A stretch of 17,180 nt of DNA from Algiphilus sp. GTDB taxonomy: Bacteria > Pseudomonadota > Gammaproteobacteria > Nevskiales > Nevskiaceae. The stretch's first letter is position 1; the number at the start of each line of letters is the position of its first letter. Position numbers and translations under genes: made by a program. Under the pieces are notes generated by a model, which ran no database searches, was not told the DNA's origin, and saw nothing but the letters and a program-made list of their open reading frames with translations. The stretch covers positions 1 to 17,180 of the forward strand of contig NZ_JAGLEJ010000046.1 in the NCBI RefSeq assembly GCF_023145115.1. The letters are read 5' to 3'. Shown here piece after piece: positions 6,165-13,878 of this stretch.

Positions 6165-8552
6165 ATGAGCGCGACGCAACGCATTCTCAAGATCGTCGAG
6201 CCGGCGATATTCGGGGCTCGCTGGATCACGCTGGCCATTCTGCTGGCGATCACGGCGTTTCTGGCCTGGCAGGCTTCGCAGCTTCAGCCCAATGCCGGGT
6301 GGCTGAAGATGGTCCCCAAGGAACACCCGTACATGGAGACCTTCCTCGAATACTACGAGGAATTCGGCGGCGCCAATCGCATCCTGGTGGCGATCCATAA
6401 CGAAGAGGGCGACATCTACGAGCCCGACTTCATGGAGAAGCTGCGCAAGCTCACCGACGAGATCTTCTTCATTCCCGGGGTGCAGCGCGAGCGCGTGAGC
6501 TCGATGTTCACGCCCAACATCCTCTACGTGGAGGTGCAGCCCACGGGGCTGTCCGGCTCGACGGTGGTGCCGGCCGACTACGCGCCCACCGAGGAGATGA
6601 TGAAGCAGCTGCGCTCCAACGTCTCCAAGGCCAACATCATCGGCCGGCTGGTATCGGAGGATCAGCGCTCGGCGATGGTGGTCGCGGAACTGCTTGAGAA
6701 GGACCCCGTGACCGGCGAGGCCATCGATTACACGGCGGTCGGACAGCAGCTGGAGGACATCCGCGCGCAGTTCGAGGACGAGAACACCACCGTTCACATC
6801 ATCGGCTTCGCGAAGGTGGTCGATGACATGACCGACGCCTCGACCGAGGTGGTGGCGTTCTTCGCGCTCACCCTGGTCATGACCGGGCTCCTGCTCTGGC
6901 TCTATGTCGGGTCGTTCCTGCTCGGCATGCTGCCGCTGGTGTGCTCGGTGGCGGCGGTGATATGGGAAATGGGTCTGCTCAATCTGGTCGGCTTCGGCCT
7001 GGATCCCTTTGCCATCCTCGTGCCCTTCCTGGTGCTCGCGGTATCGGTCTCGCACGGCGTTCAGTACGTCAACGGCTGGGCCGCGGAAGCGGCCTCCGGG
7101 CTGTCCAGCTACCGCGCATCGCTGGCGACCTTCCGGCGGCTCGCGATTCCGGGAACGATCGCGCTGATCACCGATACGGCCGGCTTCCTGACCATCTACC
7201 TGATCAACATCGACGTCATCCGCGAGATGTCGCTGAACGCGGCCTTCGGCATTGCCGCGATCATCATCACCAACAAGGCGCTGATGCCGATCCTGCTGAC
7301 GGTGACGCCGATCCGGGATCCGGAAGGCTTCCAGCGCAAGCAGGAGCGTCGCAATGCCATCGGTGACGGCGTCTGGCGCTTCATCGCCCGGCACTTCACG
7401 CGCACGCCGGTGGCGGTCGTCACGCTGCTGGTCGGTGCGCTGGTGCTCGGCTGGAGTGTCTACATGTATCCCAAGCTGCAGATCGGCACGGTGGGCGAGG
7501 GCCAGCCCGAGCTGCGGCCGGACTCGCGCTTCAACCAGGACGCACGCTTCATCGCCGGCAACTTCGGGCTCGGGCTCGACCAGCTCAACGTCATCGCCGA
7601 GACCGAAGAGGACGCCTGCATCGACTACGAGCTCATGGCCGAGATCGATCGCTTCGCCTGGCACATGAAGAATCTCCCGGAAGTCCGTGAAACCATGACG
7701 CTCATGGACCTCTCGAAGCTGGCATATGCCGGTCTGTCGGAAGGTCGCCTCAACGCGCAGGTGGTGCCGCGCAACCAGTACGCGCTGGCGCAGGCCACGG
7801 CGCTGGTGCCGACCAGTTCCGGCATGCTCAACAAGGATTGCAGCGCGCTCAACATATTCCTGTTCACGCGCGACCACTCGGCGTCGACCATCAACAAGCT
7901 GGTCGCGGAGGTCAAGGCATTCCGCGAGAACGACAAGAGCACCGATCGCATCGACTTCCGTCTTGCGTCCGGCAACGTCGGCGTCATGGCGGCAACCAAC
8001 GAGGTGGTCAAGGACAAGGAGGTCGAGATCGTCCTCTGGGTTTATGCCGTGGTGCTCGTCTTCCTGTGGCTGTCGTTCCGCACCGTATCCGGCGTCCTCT
8101 GCGTGGCAGTGCCGCTGTCGCTGGTCTCGATCTCCGCCTACGGGGTAATGGCCAGTCTCGGCATCGGCATGAAGGTCGCCACCCTGCCGGTGATCGCCCT
8201 TGCGGTGGGCATCGGCGTGGACTACGGCATCTACATCTACGCGCAGCTCGCCGACGGCCTCCGGCGCGGACTGTCCCTGGAAGAAGCCTATTACCAGACG
8301 CTGCGCAAGACCGGCAAGGCAGTGGTGTTCACCGGCATAGCGCTCGGGCTCGGCGTCAGCACCTGGCTGCTGTCCGAACTCCAGTTCCAGGCGGACATGG
8401 GCATCATGCTGGTGTACATGTTCACCGCCAACATGTTCGGCGCCATCCTCGTCCTGCCGGCACTGGCCCGCTTCCTCTCCCGCGAGGAGCTCAAGCACAG
8501 CGGCCAGGACCTCATGGCGGGCGCGGCCGATACCGAGCAAGACAAGGGCTGA
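6165..8552 (+). CDS. RND/MMPL-family inner-membrane transporter permease
   Basis: This 795-aa polytopic protein has the duplicated RND layout. TM1 is about 17-37, a large periplasmic loop spans about 40-225, five helices lie at about 226-380, TM7 is about 414-434, the second periplasmic loop spans about 440-620, and five helices follow to 770. The second half carries the MMPL signature VGIGVDYGIYIYAQ (681-694) with D686 as the likely proton-relay acid. The equivalent place in the first half reads LAVSVSHGVQY (291-301), without the Asp. RND/MMPL proteins move hydrophobic compounds such as lipids using the proton gradient (family knowledge; hopanoid exporter HpnN is a relative in layout). Substrate and direction are unknown. 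AGGGGGAGGG precedes the ATG. The stop is 14 bp before the YCF48 gene. Confidence 0.9.
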   Translation: MSATQRILKIVEPAIFGARWITLAILLAITAFLAWQASQLQPNAGWLKMVPKEHPYMETFLEYYEEFGGANRILVAIHNEEGDIYEPDFMEKLRKLTDEIFFIPGVQRERVSSMFTPNILYVEVQPTGLSGSTVVPADYAPTEEMMKQLRSNVSKANIIGRLVSEDQRSAMVVAELLEKDPVTGEAIDYTAVGQQLEDIRAQFEDENTTVHIIGFAKVVDDMTDASTEVVAFFALTLVMTGLLLWLYVGSFLLGMLPLVCSVAAVIWEMGLLNLVGFGLDPFAILVPFLVLAVSVSHGVQYVNGWAAEAASGLSSYRASLATFRRLAIPGTIALITDTAGFLTIYLINIDVIREMSLNAAFGIAAIIITNKALMPILLTVTPIRDPEGFQRKQERRNAIGDGVWRFIARHFTRTPVAVVTLLVGALVLGWSVYMYPKLQIGTVGEGQPELRPDSRFNQDARFIAGNFGLGLDQLNVIAETEEDACIDYELMAEIDRFAWHMKNLPEVRETMTLMDLSKLAYAGLSEGRLNAQVVPRNQYALAQATALVPTSSGMLNKDCSALNIFLFTRDHSASTINKLVAEVKAFRENDKSTDRIDFRLASGNVGVMAATNEVVKDKEVEIVLWVYAVVLVFLWLSFRTVSGVLCVAVPLSLVSISAYGVMASLGIGMKVATLPVIALAVGIGVDYGIYIYAQLADGLRRGLSLEEAYYQTLRKTGKAVVFTGIALGLGVSTWLLSELQFQADMGIMLVYMFTANMFGAILVLPALARFLSREELKHSGQDLMAGAADTEQDKG

Positions 8553-8566
8553 CAGGGGAGGCGTCC

Positions 8567-9610
8567 ATGGTGAGCTTCGACATGCGGAAGGGGCTGAGCG
8601 CGGCGGCACTGGCGCTGGCAGCCGGGGTTGCATCGGCCCAGGGCGATGACGGCGCGCGCGACGCGCAGCCGTCGGAGATGATGCCGCTGGCCGACAAGGC
8701 GATCGTCAACGACGTCACGCGCGCCGGGGAGCGGCTGGTCGCGGTGGGCGAGCGCGGCCACATCCTGCTCTCCGATGACGGTACCGAGTGGCGCCAGGTC
8801 CAGGGGCCCGTGCGCGCGATGCTCACGCGCGTCGAGTTCGTGGATGCCGACCACGGCTGGGCCGTCGGTCACGACGGGAGCGTGCTGCGCAGCACAGACG
8901 GCGGCGAGTCCTGGTCGCTGAGCCACTTCGACGCAGACTGGGGCAAGCCGTTCTACGACGTGCTGTTCGATACCCCGGAACGCGGCGTGGTCACCGGTGC
9001 CAACGGGCGCATGATGCGGACCGCAGACGGTGGCGCGACCTGGGAGGCGGTCGAGAACCCGGTGTTCGATACCGGCTTTCATCTCTACGAGATCGAGCGC
9101 CTGCCCGACGGGACACTGCTGATCGCCGGTGAGCGCGGCTTTCTCGCGCGGTCGCTCGATGATGGCGCCAGCTGGGAGATGCTCGAGCCGCCGTACATCG
9201 GATCCTATTTCGGTGTGCTGCCGGCCGGCGAGCACGGCGCGGTGTTCTTCGGCCTGCAGGGCAAGGTGTACAAGGCGGTCGATGCCCGCGAGCTCAGCAC
9301 GCTGGACGATCCGATGGCCTACGACCCCTTCATAAACGAGAGCGTGACCGACCCGCAGGCGCTTGCGCGCATGGGCTGGAAGGCGTTCGACAACCCGGTC
9401 GTGGAGAGCCTGTTCGGCGGCACCCTGATCGGAGACGGTCGCATGGTGCTCGCCGGCGTCGACGGCACGGTGGTGGCGGGTTCGGTCGACAGCGCCGGCA
9501 TCGAGGCCATAGAAAGTCCGACCGGCCAGCCCATCGCCGACGTCATCGCCCTGGACGGCGAGCTCCTGATGACCGGCCGCACCGGTTTCTACCGGCGCCC
9601 GATGCCCTGA
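8567..9610 (+). CDS. Secreted YCF48/BNR-repeat beta-propeller protein
   Basis: This is a 347-aa exported protein. AGGGGAGG (8554-8561) sits 5 nt before the ATG, and the N-terminus is a signal peptide ending VASA at about residue 24. At least four Asp-box (BNR) motifs recur: SDDGTEWR (69-76), STDGGESW (109-116), TADGGATW (152-159) and SLDDGASW (196-203). They lie in blade-like repeats such as DADHGWAVGHDGS, which fit the photosystem II stability factor-like (YCF48) beta-propeller. In heterotrophic bacteria such proteins often sit beside RND and DUF1302/DUF1329 genes (family knowledge), probably as assembly or periplasmic scaffold factors rather than in photosynthesis. The 14-bp spacing and same strand put it in one operon with the RND permease. 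It ends the unit: the next gene starts 132 bp later. Confidence 0.88.
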   Translation: MVSFDMRKGLSAAALALAAGVASAQGDDGARDAQPSEMMPLADKAIVNDVTRAGERLVAVGERGHILLSDDGTEWRQVQGPVRAMLTRVEFVDADHGWAVGHDGSVLRSTDGGESWSLSHFDADWGKPFYDVLFDTPERGVVTGANGRMMRTADGGATWEAVENPVFDTGFHLYEIERLPDGTLLIAGERGFLARSLDDGASWEMLEPPYIGSYFGVLPAGEHGAVFFGLQGKVYKAVDARELSTLDDPMAYDPFINESVTDPQALARMGWKAFDNPVVESLFGGTLIGDGRMVLAGVDGTVVAGSVDSAGIEAIESPTGQPIADVIALDGELLMTGRTGFYRRPMP

Positions 9611-9742
9611 CCGACACCGGATGCGGTGTGCGATCGCGTCGTGCGCAGCGCTATCAATCGCCATGGCGCGGTGGCAGAGTGGCCCGCAGACGCCGGGCCC
9701 GGCAAGCGAACGCGCGCGCGGCGCGCTCGAGGATGATCCACG
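9611..9742 (+). other. Spacer between YCF48 and Abi-alpha-like genes
   Basis: GC-rich spacer with no clear terminator. TATCAA at 9652-9657 is a possible -10 for the next gene, with only a weak TGCGAT 17 bp upstream. A GC alternation (about 9711-9726) precedes the ribosome binding site GAGGA (9729-9733). Confidence 0.35.
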
Positions 9743-10597
9743 ATGGCAGAACGATCGGTTTCCACCAGCAGCGCCAAGCCGAGAGACACCCGCAACCGCA
9801 AGCCCGGTGACGGCAACGAGCCGCCGCCGCTGCCGTCGGGACTGGTCGCGGTCGGCCGCTACATGGGGCAGGTCGGACGGCGCATTCCGGTCGTCAATGC
9901 GATGGAGCGCCGCGCGCGCGCCATCGAGGAGCGCGTGCTCACCGGCCTGGGCGAACGCATGCAGCGTGCACGCGGCGGGGGCGAGAGCGGCAGCAGTGGC
10001 GGCAGCCGGGAAGGCGCCGAGCGCACGCAGCGGACGCAGCGCGCGTTCTACGTGCCGGTGCACGAGCCGCCGCAGCGCCTGCTGTCCGATCTGCTCGCCA
10101 TCGCCGCCCGACAGGACGAGCACGATGCGCGCGAGTACCTGTTCACCGCGACGCTGCGCGAACTGACGCCGGACGAGGCTCGCCTGATGGCCGCACTGTC
10201 CGATGGAAAGTCACGGGCGATCCTCCACATCAATGCGACCGGAAACCGCTTGGCGGGGCCGTCGGAGCGGGTCGCCGGCTATCTGAGCACGCTGGGTGAT
10301 GAAGCGGACGTCCGGTTGCCGGATCGCATCGGGCACTACCTCGGCCGGATGGTCGACAAGGGGTTGGTCGTGGAGGGCGCCCCCACGGCCGAAAGCAAGG
10401 CCTACCAGGGGAGTCTGCTCGCCAGCACGGTGGTCACGCGCGAGCTCGAACGCCTGAGACAGGCCCGCATCCGCCCCAAGCTGGTGCACGGCAGCGTTGC
10501 GCTCAGTCGATTCGGGCGGGAACTCTGGGCCCACTGCGACGACGGCGGGCTGGGTGCGAAGGTCGGCGAGGAACGGCGCATCGCGCAGGATGCCTGA
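9743..10597 (+). CDS. Abi-alpha/DUF4393-like protein
   Basis: This is a 284-aa soluble protein. Residues 1-30 are polar and probably disordered. Residues 33-75 form a basic helical region. A Gly/Ser-rich linker covers about 78-92. The C-terminal part (about 108-268) has the features I associate with the Abi-alpha (DUF4393) family: helical RLLSDLLAIAARQDEHDARE, then ELTPDEARLMAAL, then RIGHYLGRMVDKGLVV like the family's YLDNLERLGL segment, then LSRFGRELWAHC near the end. Some Abi-alpha members were described as abortive-infection proteins, but many chromosomal members have no tested function. No toxin catalytic motif is visible. GAGGA is 9 nt upstream of the ATG. It follows the YCF48 gene by 132 bp and may be separately transcribed. 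The family call is from memory of conserved motifs, so it is moderate only. Confidence 0.5.
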   Translation: MAERSVSTSSAKPRDTRNRKPGDGNEPPPLPSGLVAVGRYMGQVGRRIPVVNAMERRARAIEERVLTGLGERMQRARGGGESGSSGGSREGAERTQRTQRAFYVPVHEPPQRLLSDLLAIAARQDEHDAREYLFTATLRELTPDEARLMAALSDGKSRAILHINATGNRLAGPSERVAGYLSTLGDEADVRLPDRIGHYLGRMVDKGLVVEGAPTAESKAYQGSLLASTVVTRELERLRQARIRPKLVHGSVALSRFGRELWAHCDDGGLGAKVGEERRIAQDA

Positions 10598-10804
10598 GTG
10601 GTCAGGCGCTTCCGGCGCTGAGACACGAATTAACCAATAGTTCGGTAACAACCGACGATACCGCGAAAATTACTACACGGCCGGCTGGCACTGCTCCGCG
10701 ACCGTGCAGTATATTGCCGTGATAGCTGAGGCGAACGAGCGACGATTCCGCTGAGCAGGACGGACGTCGCGGCCCCCCCCAACCCCGCACCCAGCAGCCC
10801 ATCA
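10598..10804 (+). promoter_or_regulatory. tetR upstream region: AT-rich block, inverted repeats, C8 tract
   Basis: From 10628 to 10676 the GC content drops well below its surroundings. TCGGT (10642-10646) and ACCGA (10651-10655) form an inverted repeat with a 4-nt spacer, and CGGTA (10643-10647) pairs with TACCG (10659-10663), a plausible repressor operator. TATATT at 10710-10715 is the best -10 candidate but has no good -35. A run of eight C lies at 10773-10780, and no ribosome binding site precedes the tetR ATG. Confidence 0.4.
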
Positions 10805-11494
10805 ATGGCGCAACCGCAAACCCCCGCAATGCAACCTACTGAACGTTCGGACGATAAACCGAAGAAGCGCAAGCGCGTCCCGCGCGCCGTGCGCGAGCCC
10901 CAGATGCTGGATGCCGCGACCGAGGTGTTCAGCGAACGCGGATTCCACGCCGCATCGATGGACGACATTGCAGCCCGCGTCGAAGTCACCAAGCCGATGC
11001 TCTACGCGTACTTCGGCTCCAAGGAAGGGCTGTACCGCGCGACCATCGAGCGCGCCGGCGACCACATCATCAAGGTCGTCGAAGCGCTCATGAGCGAGCC
11101 TGACGCCCGCAAGCGCCTGCGCACCGGAACCGACGCGCTGCTGGACTTCGTGTTCTCGCAGCGGGCGGCGTGGTCGGTGATCTACAACGAGGGAATGGGG
11201 CCCGACGGCCTCGTCGACATCACCGGCATCCGCGACAAGGTGAGCAGCTTCATCGCCCGGACCTTCGCGGAGGTCAAGCGCGGTCAGGTCGGCAACAACG
11301 GGGCATCGGAGCCGTCGGAAGCGGAAGTGGAGACGGCGTGGCCGTTCGCCATCGGCACCATCGGGAGCTGCGAGGCCGTGCTGCGATGGTGGACCGGACG
11401 CGAGCGCTTCGACCAGGAGGCCTGCCGCCGCATCTGTCAGGACCTCGTGCAGTCGCATCTCGACGGCTTCCTCGGCACGGCCAGGGCGGCTTGA
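10805..11494 (+). CDS. TetR-family transcriptional regulator
   Basis: This is a 229-aa DNA-binding repressor-type protein. An N-terminal basic tail (KPKKRKR, 18-24) precedes the TetR helix-turn-helix: MLDAATEVFSERGFHAASM (34-52), DDIAARVEVTKPMLYAYFGSKEGLYRA (53-79). The rest (about 85-229) is a helical ligand-binding and dimerisation domain of the kind that gives no clue to its ligand. The start is the first ATG in frame. An internal ATG at codon 9 is an alternative, and neither has a recognisable ribosome binding site, so expression may be low or leaderless. The gene stands between the Abi-alpha-like gene and infC. Possible targets are itself (inverted repeats near 10642) or the envelope cluster to its left. 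Both are inference. Confidence 0.88.
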   Translation: MAQPQTPAMQPTERSDDKPKKRKRVPRAVREPQMLDAATEVFSERGFHAASMDDIAARVEVTKPMLYAYFGSKEGLYRATIERAGDHIIKVVEALMSEPDARKRLRTGTDALLDFVFSQRAAWSVIYNEGMGPDGLVDITGIRDKVSSFIARTFAEVKRGQVGNNGASEPSEAEVETAWPFAIGTIGSCEAVLRWWTGRERFDQEACRRICQDLVQSHLDGFLGTARAA

Positions 11495-11512
11495 AGCGCC
11501 GCGCCGCGGCGA

Positions 11513-11541
11513 TTGCGCTGCGCCCACGCGCTCAGTACAAT
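11513..11541 (+). promoter_or_regulatory. Predicted sigma-70 promoter of the infC operon
   Basis: TTGCGC (11513-11518) and TACAAT (11536-11541) are spaced by exactly 17 bp, the best -35/-10 pair in the window. The predicted start is near 11548, about 60 nt before the infC start codon, and the promoter begins 19 bp after the tetR stop. Confidence 0.7.
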
Positions 11542-11551
11542 TTCGCGCCTT

Positions 11552-11584
11552 GACCGCGCGCGTCGCGCGTGCGCGGTCGCTTTT
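11552..11584 (+). terminator. GC-rich hairpin with T run in the infC leader
   Basis: GACCGCGC (11552-11559) pairs with GCGCGGTC (11571-11578), with up to three more inner pairs, followed by GC and TTTT (11581-11584). It lies immediately downstream of the predicted infC transcription start. It may end transcripts arriving from tetR, or act as a 5' structure or attenuator of infC. The T run is short. Confidence 0.5.
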
Positions 11585-11609
11585 CGTCGAACACTAGAGG
11601 AAGACCACC

Positions 11610-12137
<528 letters not shown>

Positions 12138-12147
12138 GCGGCCCGGT

Positions 12148-12200
12148 ACCACAAGCCGCCCCGGCTCCCGAAATGCACGCGACGTGCTGCCGGCGGTGGT
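12148..12200 (+). promoter_or_regulatory. Candidate ribosomal-protein (L20-type) leader structure
   Basis: The infC-rpmI gap can fold into one long arm. Outer ACCA + CCGCC + GGC (within 12148-12165, with bulges) pairs with GCCGGCGGTGGT (12189-12200). A perfect inner hairpin forms from GCACG (12175-12179) and CGTGC (12183-12187), loop CGA. It ends 24 nt before the rpmI ATG. In E. coli, L20 represses rpmI-rplT by binding mRNA at this place, so a similar role is inferred. Confidence 0.4.
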
Positions 12201-12224
12201 GTCAAACGCAAGAGAGGTAGTTTC

Positions 12225-12422
12225 ATGCCCAAGATGAAGACCAACCGGGGCGCTGCCAAGCGCTTCAAGCGTACGGGGGGTGGCGGCTTCAAGCGTGCCG
12301 CTTCGCACCGGCGCCACATCCTCACCAAGAAGGCGCCCAAGCGGAAGCGCCAGCTGCGCACGGTGCGCACCATGCATGCCTCGGATGTCCGCGAGGCCAA
12401 GCAGCTGCTGCCCTACAGCTAA
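12225..12422 (+). CDS. rpmI: 50S ribosomal protein L35
   Basis: L35 is a small, very basic 65-aa protein of the large ribosomal subunit. The sequence starts MPKMKTNRGAAKRFKRTGGG and contains the family signature region KRAASHRRHILTKK and a C-terminal helix (DVREAKQLLPYS). The length is typical. GAGAGG is about 8 nt before the ATG. It lies 87 bp after infC and 12 bp before rplT, and AAGGAG of rplT overlaps its TAA stop, which suggests translational coupling. In E. coli its translation is repressed by L20. Confidence 0.97.
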   Translation: MPKMKTNRGAAKRFKRTGGGGFKRAASHRRHILTKKAPKRKRQLRTVRTMHASDVREAKQLLPYS

Positions 12423-12434
12423 GGAGCGTCGGAA

Positions 12435-12791
12435 ATGGCACGAGTCAAGCGGGGTGTGACGGCCCGCGCCCGTCACAAGAAGGTTCTCGACCAGGCCAAG
12501 GGCTACCAGGGCGCGCGCTCGCGTGTCTATCGGGTTGCCAAGCAGGCGGTCATCAAGTCCGGGCAGTACGCCTACCGCGATCGCCGGGTCAAGAAGCGCG
12601 ACTTCCGCGCCCTCTGGATCCAGCGCATCAACGCCGGTGCGCGCGAGCACGGCCTGAGCTACAGCCGTTTCATCAACGGCCTGCAGCGGGCGGGCGTGAC
12701 GCTCGACCGCAAGGTGCTGGCGGATGTCGCCGTGCACGACAAGCCGGCCTTTGCGGCGCTGGTGAATCAGGCCAGGGCCGCTCTCGACTGA
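12435..12791 (+). CDS. rplT: 50S ribosomal protein L20
   Basis: L20 (118 aa) binds 23S rRNA early in 50S assembly and is essential for that assembly. The whole sequence matches the family: MARVKRGVTARARHKKVL, the long basic helix through AKGYQGARSRVYRVAKQAV, RDRRVKKRDFRALWIQRINA and the C-terminal globular part (SYSRFINGLQRAGVTLDRKVLADVAV). AAGGAG at 12421-12426 is 8 nt before the ATG. In E. coli L20 also acts as the feedback repressor of rpmI-rplT through an mRNA structure, and the candidate structure at 12148-12200 could serve that purpose here. Confidence 0.97.
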   Translation: MARVKRGVTARARHKKVLDQAKGYQGARSRVYRVAKQAVIKSGQYAYRDRRVKKRDFRALWIQRINAGAREHGLSYSRFINGLQRAGVTLDRKVLADVAVHDKPAFAALVNQARAALD

Positions 12792-12835
12792 CGGACGCGC
12801 TCGCGCGCGAACCCGTTACCGCAATCGGAGAAGTC

Positions 12836-12866
12836 GAAAGGGAGTGGCCCACGCCACTCCCTTTTT
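12836..12866 (+). terminator. Perfect intrinsic terminator before pheS (possible attenuator)
   Basis: AAAGGGAGTGGC (12837-12848) pairs with GCCACTCCCTTT (12853-12864) around a 4-nt loop, and the T run 12862-12866 follows directly. It lies 45 bp after rplT and ends 17 bp before the pheS ATG, inside the apparent operon. It should end or attenuate the ribosomal-protein transcript. No Phe-rich leader peptide (pheM-like) and no T-box are visible upstream. Confidence 0.85.
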
Positions 12867-12882
12867 CATTTCGGGAAGGAAC

Positions 12883-13878
12883 ATGCAACAGGATGTGGAG
12901 GCCATCGTCGCGCAGGCCCGGCGCGACATTGCCGATGCGCAGGACAGCGACGCCATCGAGCGGCTGCGCGTGTCGCTGCTCGGCAAGAAGGGCAGTCTCA
13001 CCAGCTTGCTGAAGCAGCTCGGCCAGCTGCCCGACGCCGAGCGCCGCACCGCGGGGGCCGAGATCAATCGCGCCAAGCAGGCGGTGCAGGATGCGCTGGC
13101 TGAGCGCCGCACCGTGCTCGAACGCCAGGAGGCCGAGCAGCGCCTGCAGGCCGAGCGCATCGACGTCACGCTGCCGGGTCGCGGACAGCCGGTTGGTGCG
13201 ACCCATCCGCTGACCCGCACCATCGCGCGGGTGGAGGCCCTGTTCGGGCGGCTCGGCTTCACCACCGAGCGTGGCCCCGAGATCGAGGACGACTACCACA
13301 ACTTCGAGGCGCTCAACATCCCGCCCGCCCACCCGGCGCGCGCGATGCAGGACACCTTCTACGTGCAGGGCGGCGACTACGTCCTGCGCACGCATACCTC
13401 GCCGGTCCAGATCCGCACCATGCAGGGGCGCCGGCCGCCGATACGCATCATCTGCCCGGGGCGCGTCTACCGGGTCGACCTCGATCGCACGCACTCGCCG
13501 ATGTTCCATCAGGTGGAGGGGCTGTACGTGGCCGAAGGCGTCACGTTCCAGCACCTGCAATACGATTTGAAACAGTTCATTACGCAGTTCTTCGAGAAAG
13601 AGGTTGATGTGCGTTTCCGGCCGTCCTACTTCCCCTTCACCGAGCCGTCCGCCGAGGTCGACATCCGCGGCGAGCGCGGCTGGATGGAGATCCTCGGCTG
13701 CGGCATGGTCCACCCCAACGTGCTCGAGGGCGTCGGTATCGATCCGGAGCGCTACAGCGGTTACGCCTTCGGCATGGGGGTCGAGCGTCTGGCGATGCTG
13801 CGCTACGGCGTCGACGACCTGCGCCAGTTCTTCGCCAACGACACCCGTTTCCTGGCCGCTTTCGGAGCCGCGCCATGA
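12883..13878 (+). CDS. pheS: Phenylalanine--tRNA ligase alpha subunit
   Basis: This is the catalytic subunit (331 aa) of the alpha2-beta2 class II synthetase that charges tRNA-Phe. I start at ATG 12883, where GGGAAGGA (12873-12880) is well placed. A longer frame from 12844 lies inside the terminator stem and is not credible. Residues 1-90 form the tRNA-binding coiled coil. The class II core includes HTSPVQIRTM (171-180), motif 2 around GRVYRVDLDRTHSPMFHQVEG (about 193-213) and motif 3 GYAFGMGVERLAMLRYGV (293-310). Length is usual for the family. It overlaps pheT by 4 bp (ATGA). Codons for residues about 225-245 are unusually AT-rich compared with the rest. Confidence 0.97.
   Translation: MQQDVEAIVAQARRDIADAQDSDAIERLRVSLLGKKGSLTSLLKQLGQLPDAERRTAGAEINRAKQAVQDALAERRTVLERQEAEQRLQAERIDVTLPGRGQPVGATHPLTRTIARVEALFGRLGFTTERGPEIEDDYHNFEALNIPPAHPARAMQDTFYVQGGDYVLRTHTSPVQIRTMQGRRPPIRIICPGRVYRVDLDRTHSPMFHQVEGLYVAEGVTFQHLQYDLKQFITQFFEKEVDVRFRPSYFPFTEPSAEVDIRGERGWMEILGCGMVHPNVLEGVGIDPERYSGYAFGMGVERLAMLRYGVDDLRQFFANDTRFLAAFGAAP

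Noticed and set aside
6150..8633. Long antisense open frame (827 codons) opposite the RND permease gene
   Set aside because: It mirrors the codon pattern of a high-GC gene, has no recognisable domain and is rich in His, Asp and Arg. The plus-strand product is a clear RND protein.
45..9682. Shared 15-mer GCGGTGGCAGAGTGG (minus strand near 45-59, plus strand 9668-9682) that resembles the D-arm of tRNA-Ser
   Set aside because: Neither flank can fold into an anticodon arm, acceptor stem or T arm, and a single shared 15-mer is plausible by chance in GC-rich DNA.
10686..10703. TGGCAC resembling a sigma-54 -24 element upstream of tetR
   Set aside because: The -12 element (TTGCW) is missing at the required distance.
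12792..12836. pheM-like leader peptide or T-box before pheS
   Set aside because: No start codon followed by Phe codons and no T-box sequence in this stretch.
12844..12882. Longer N-terminus for pheS starting at GTG 12844
   Set aside because: That start lies inside the terminator stem, lacks a ribosome binding site and adds residues not typical of PheS.
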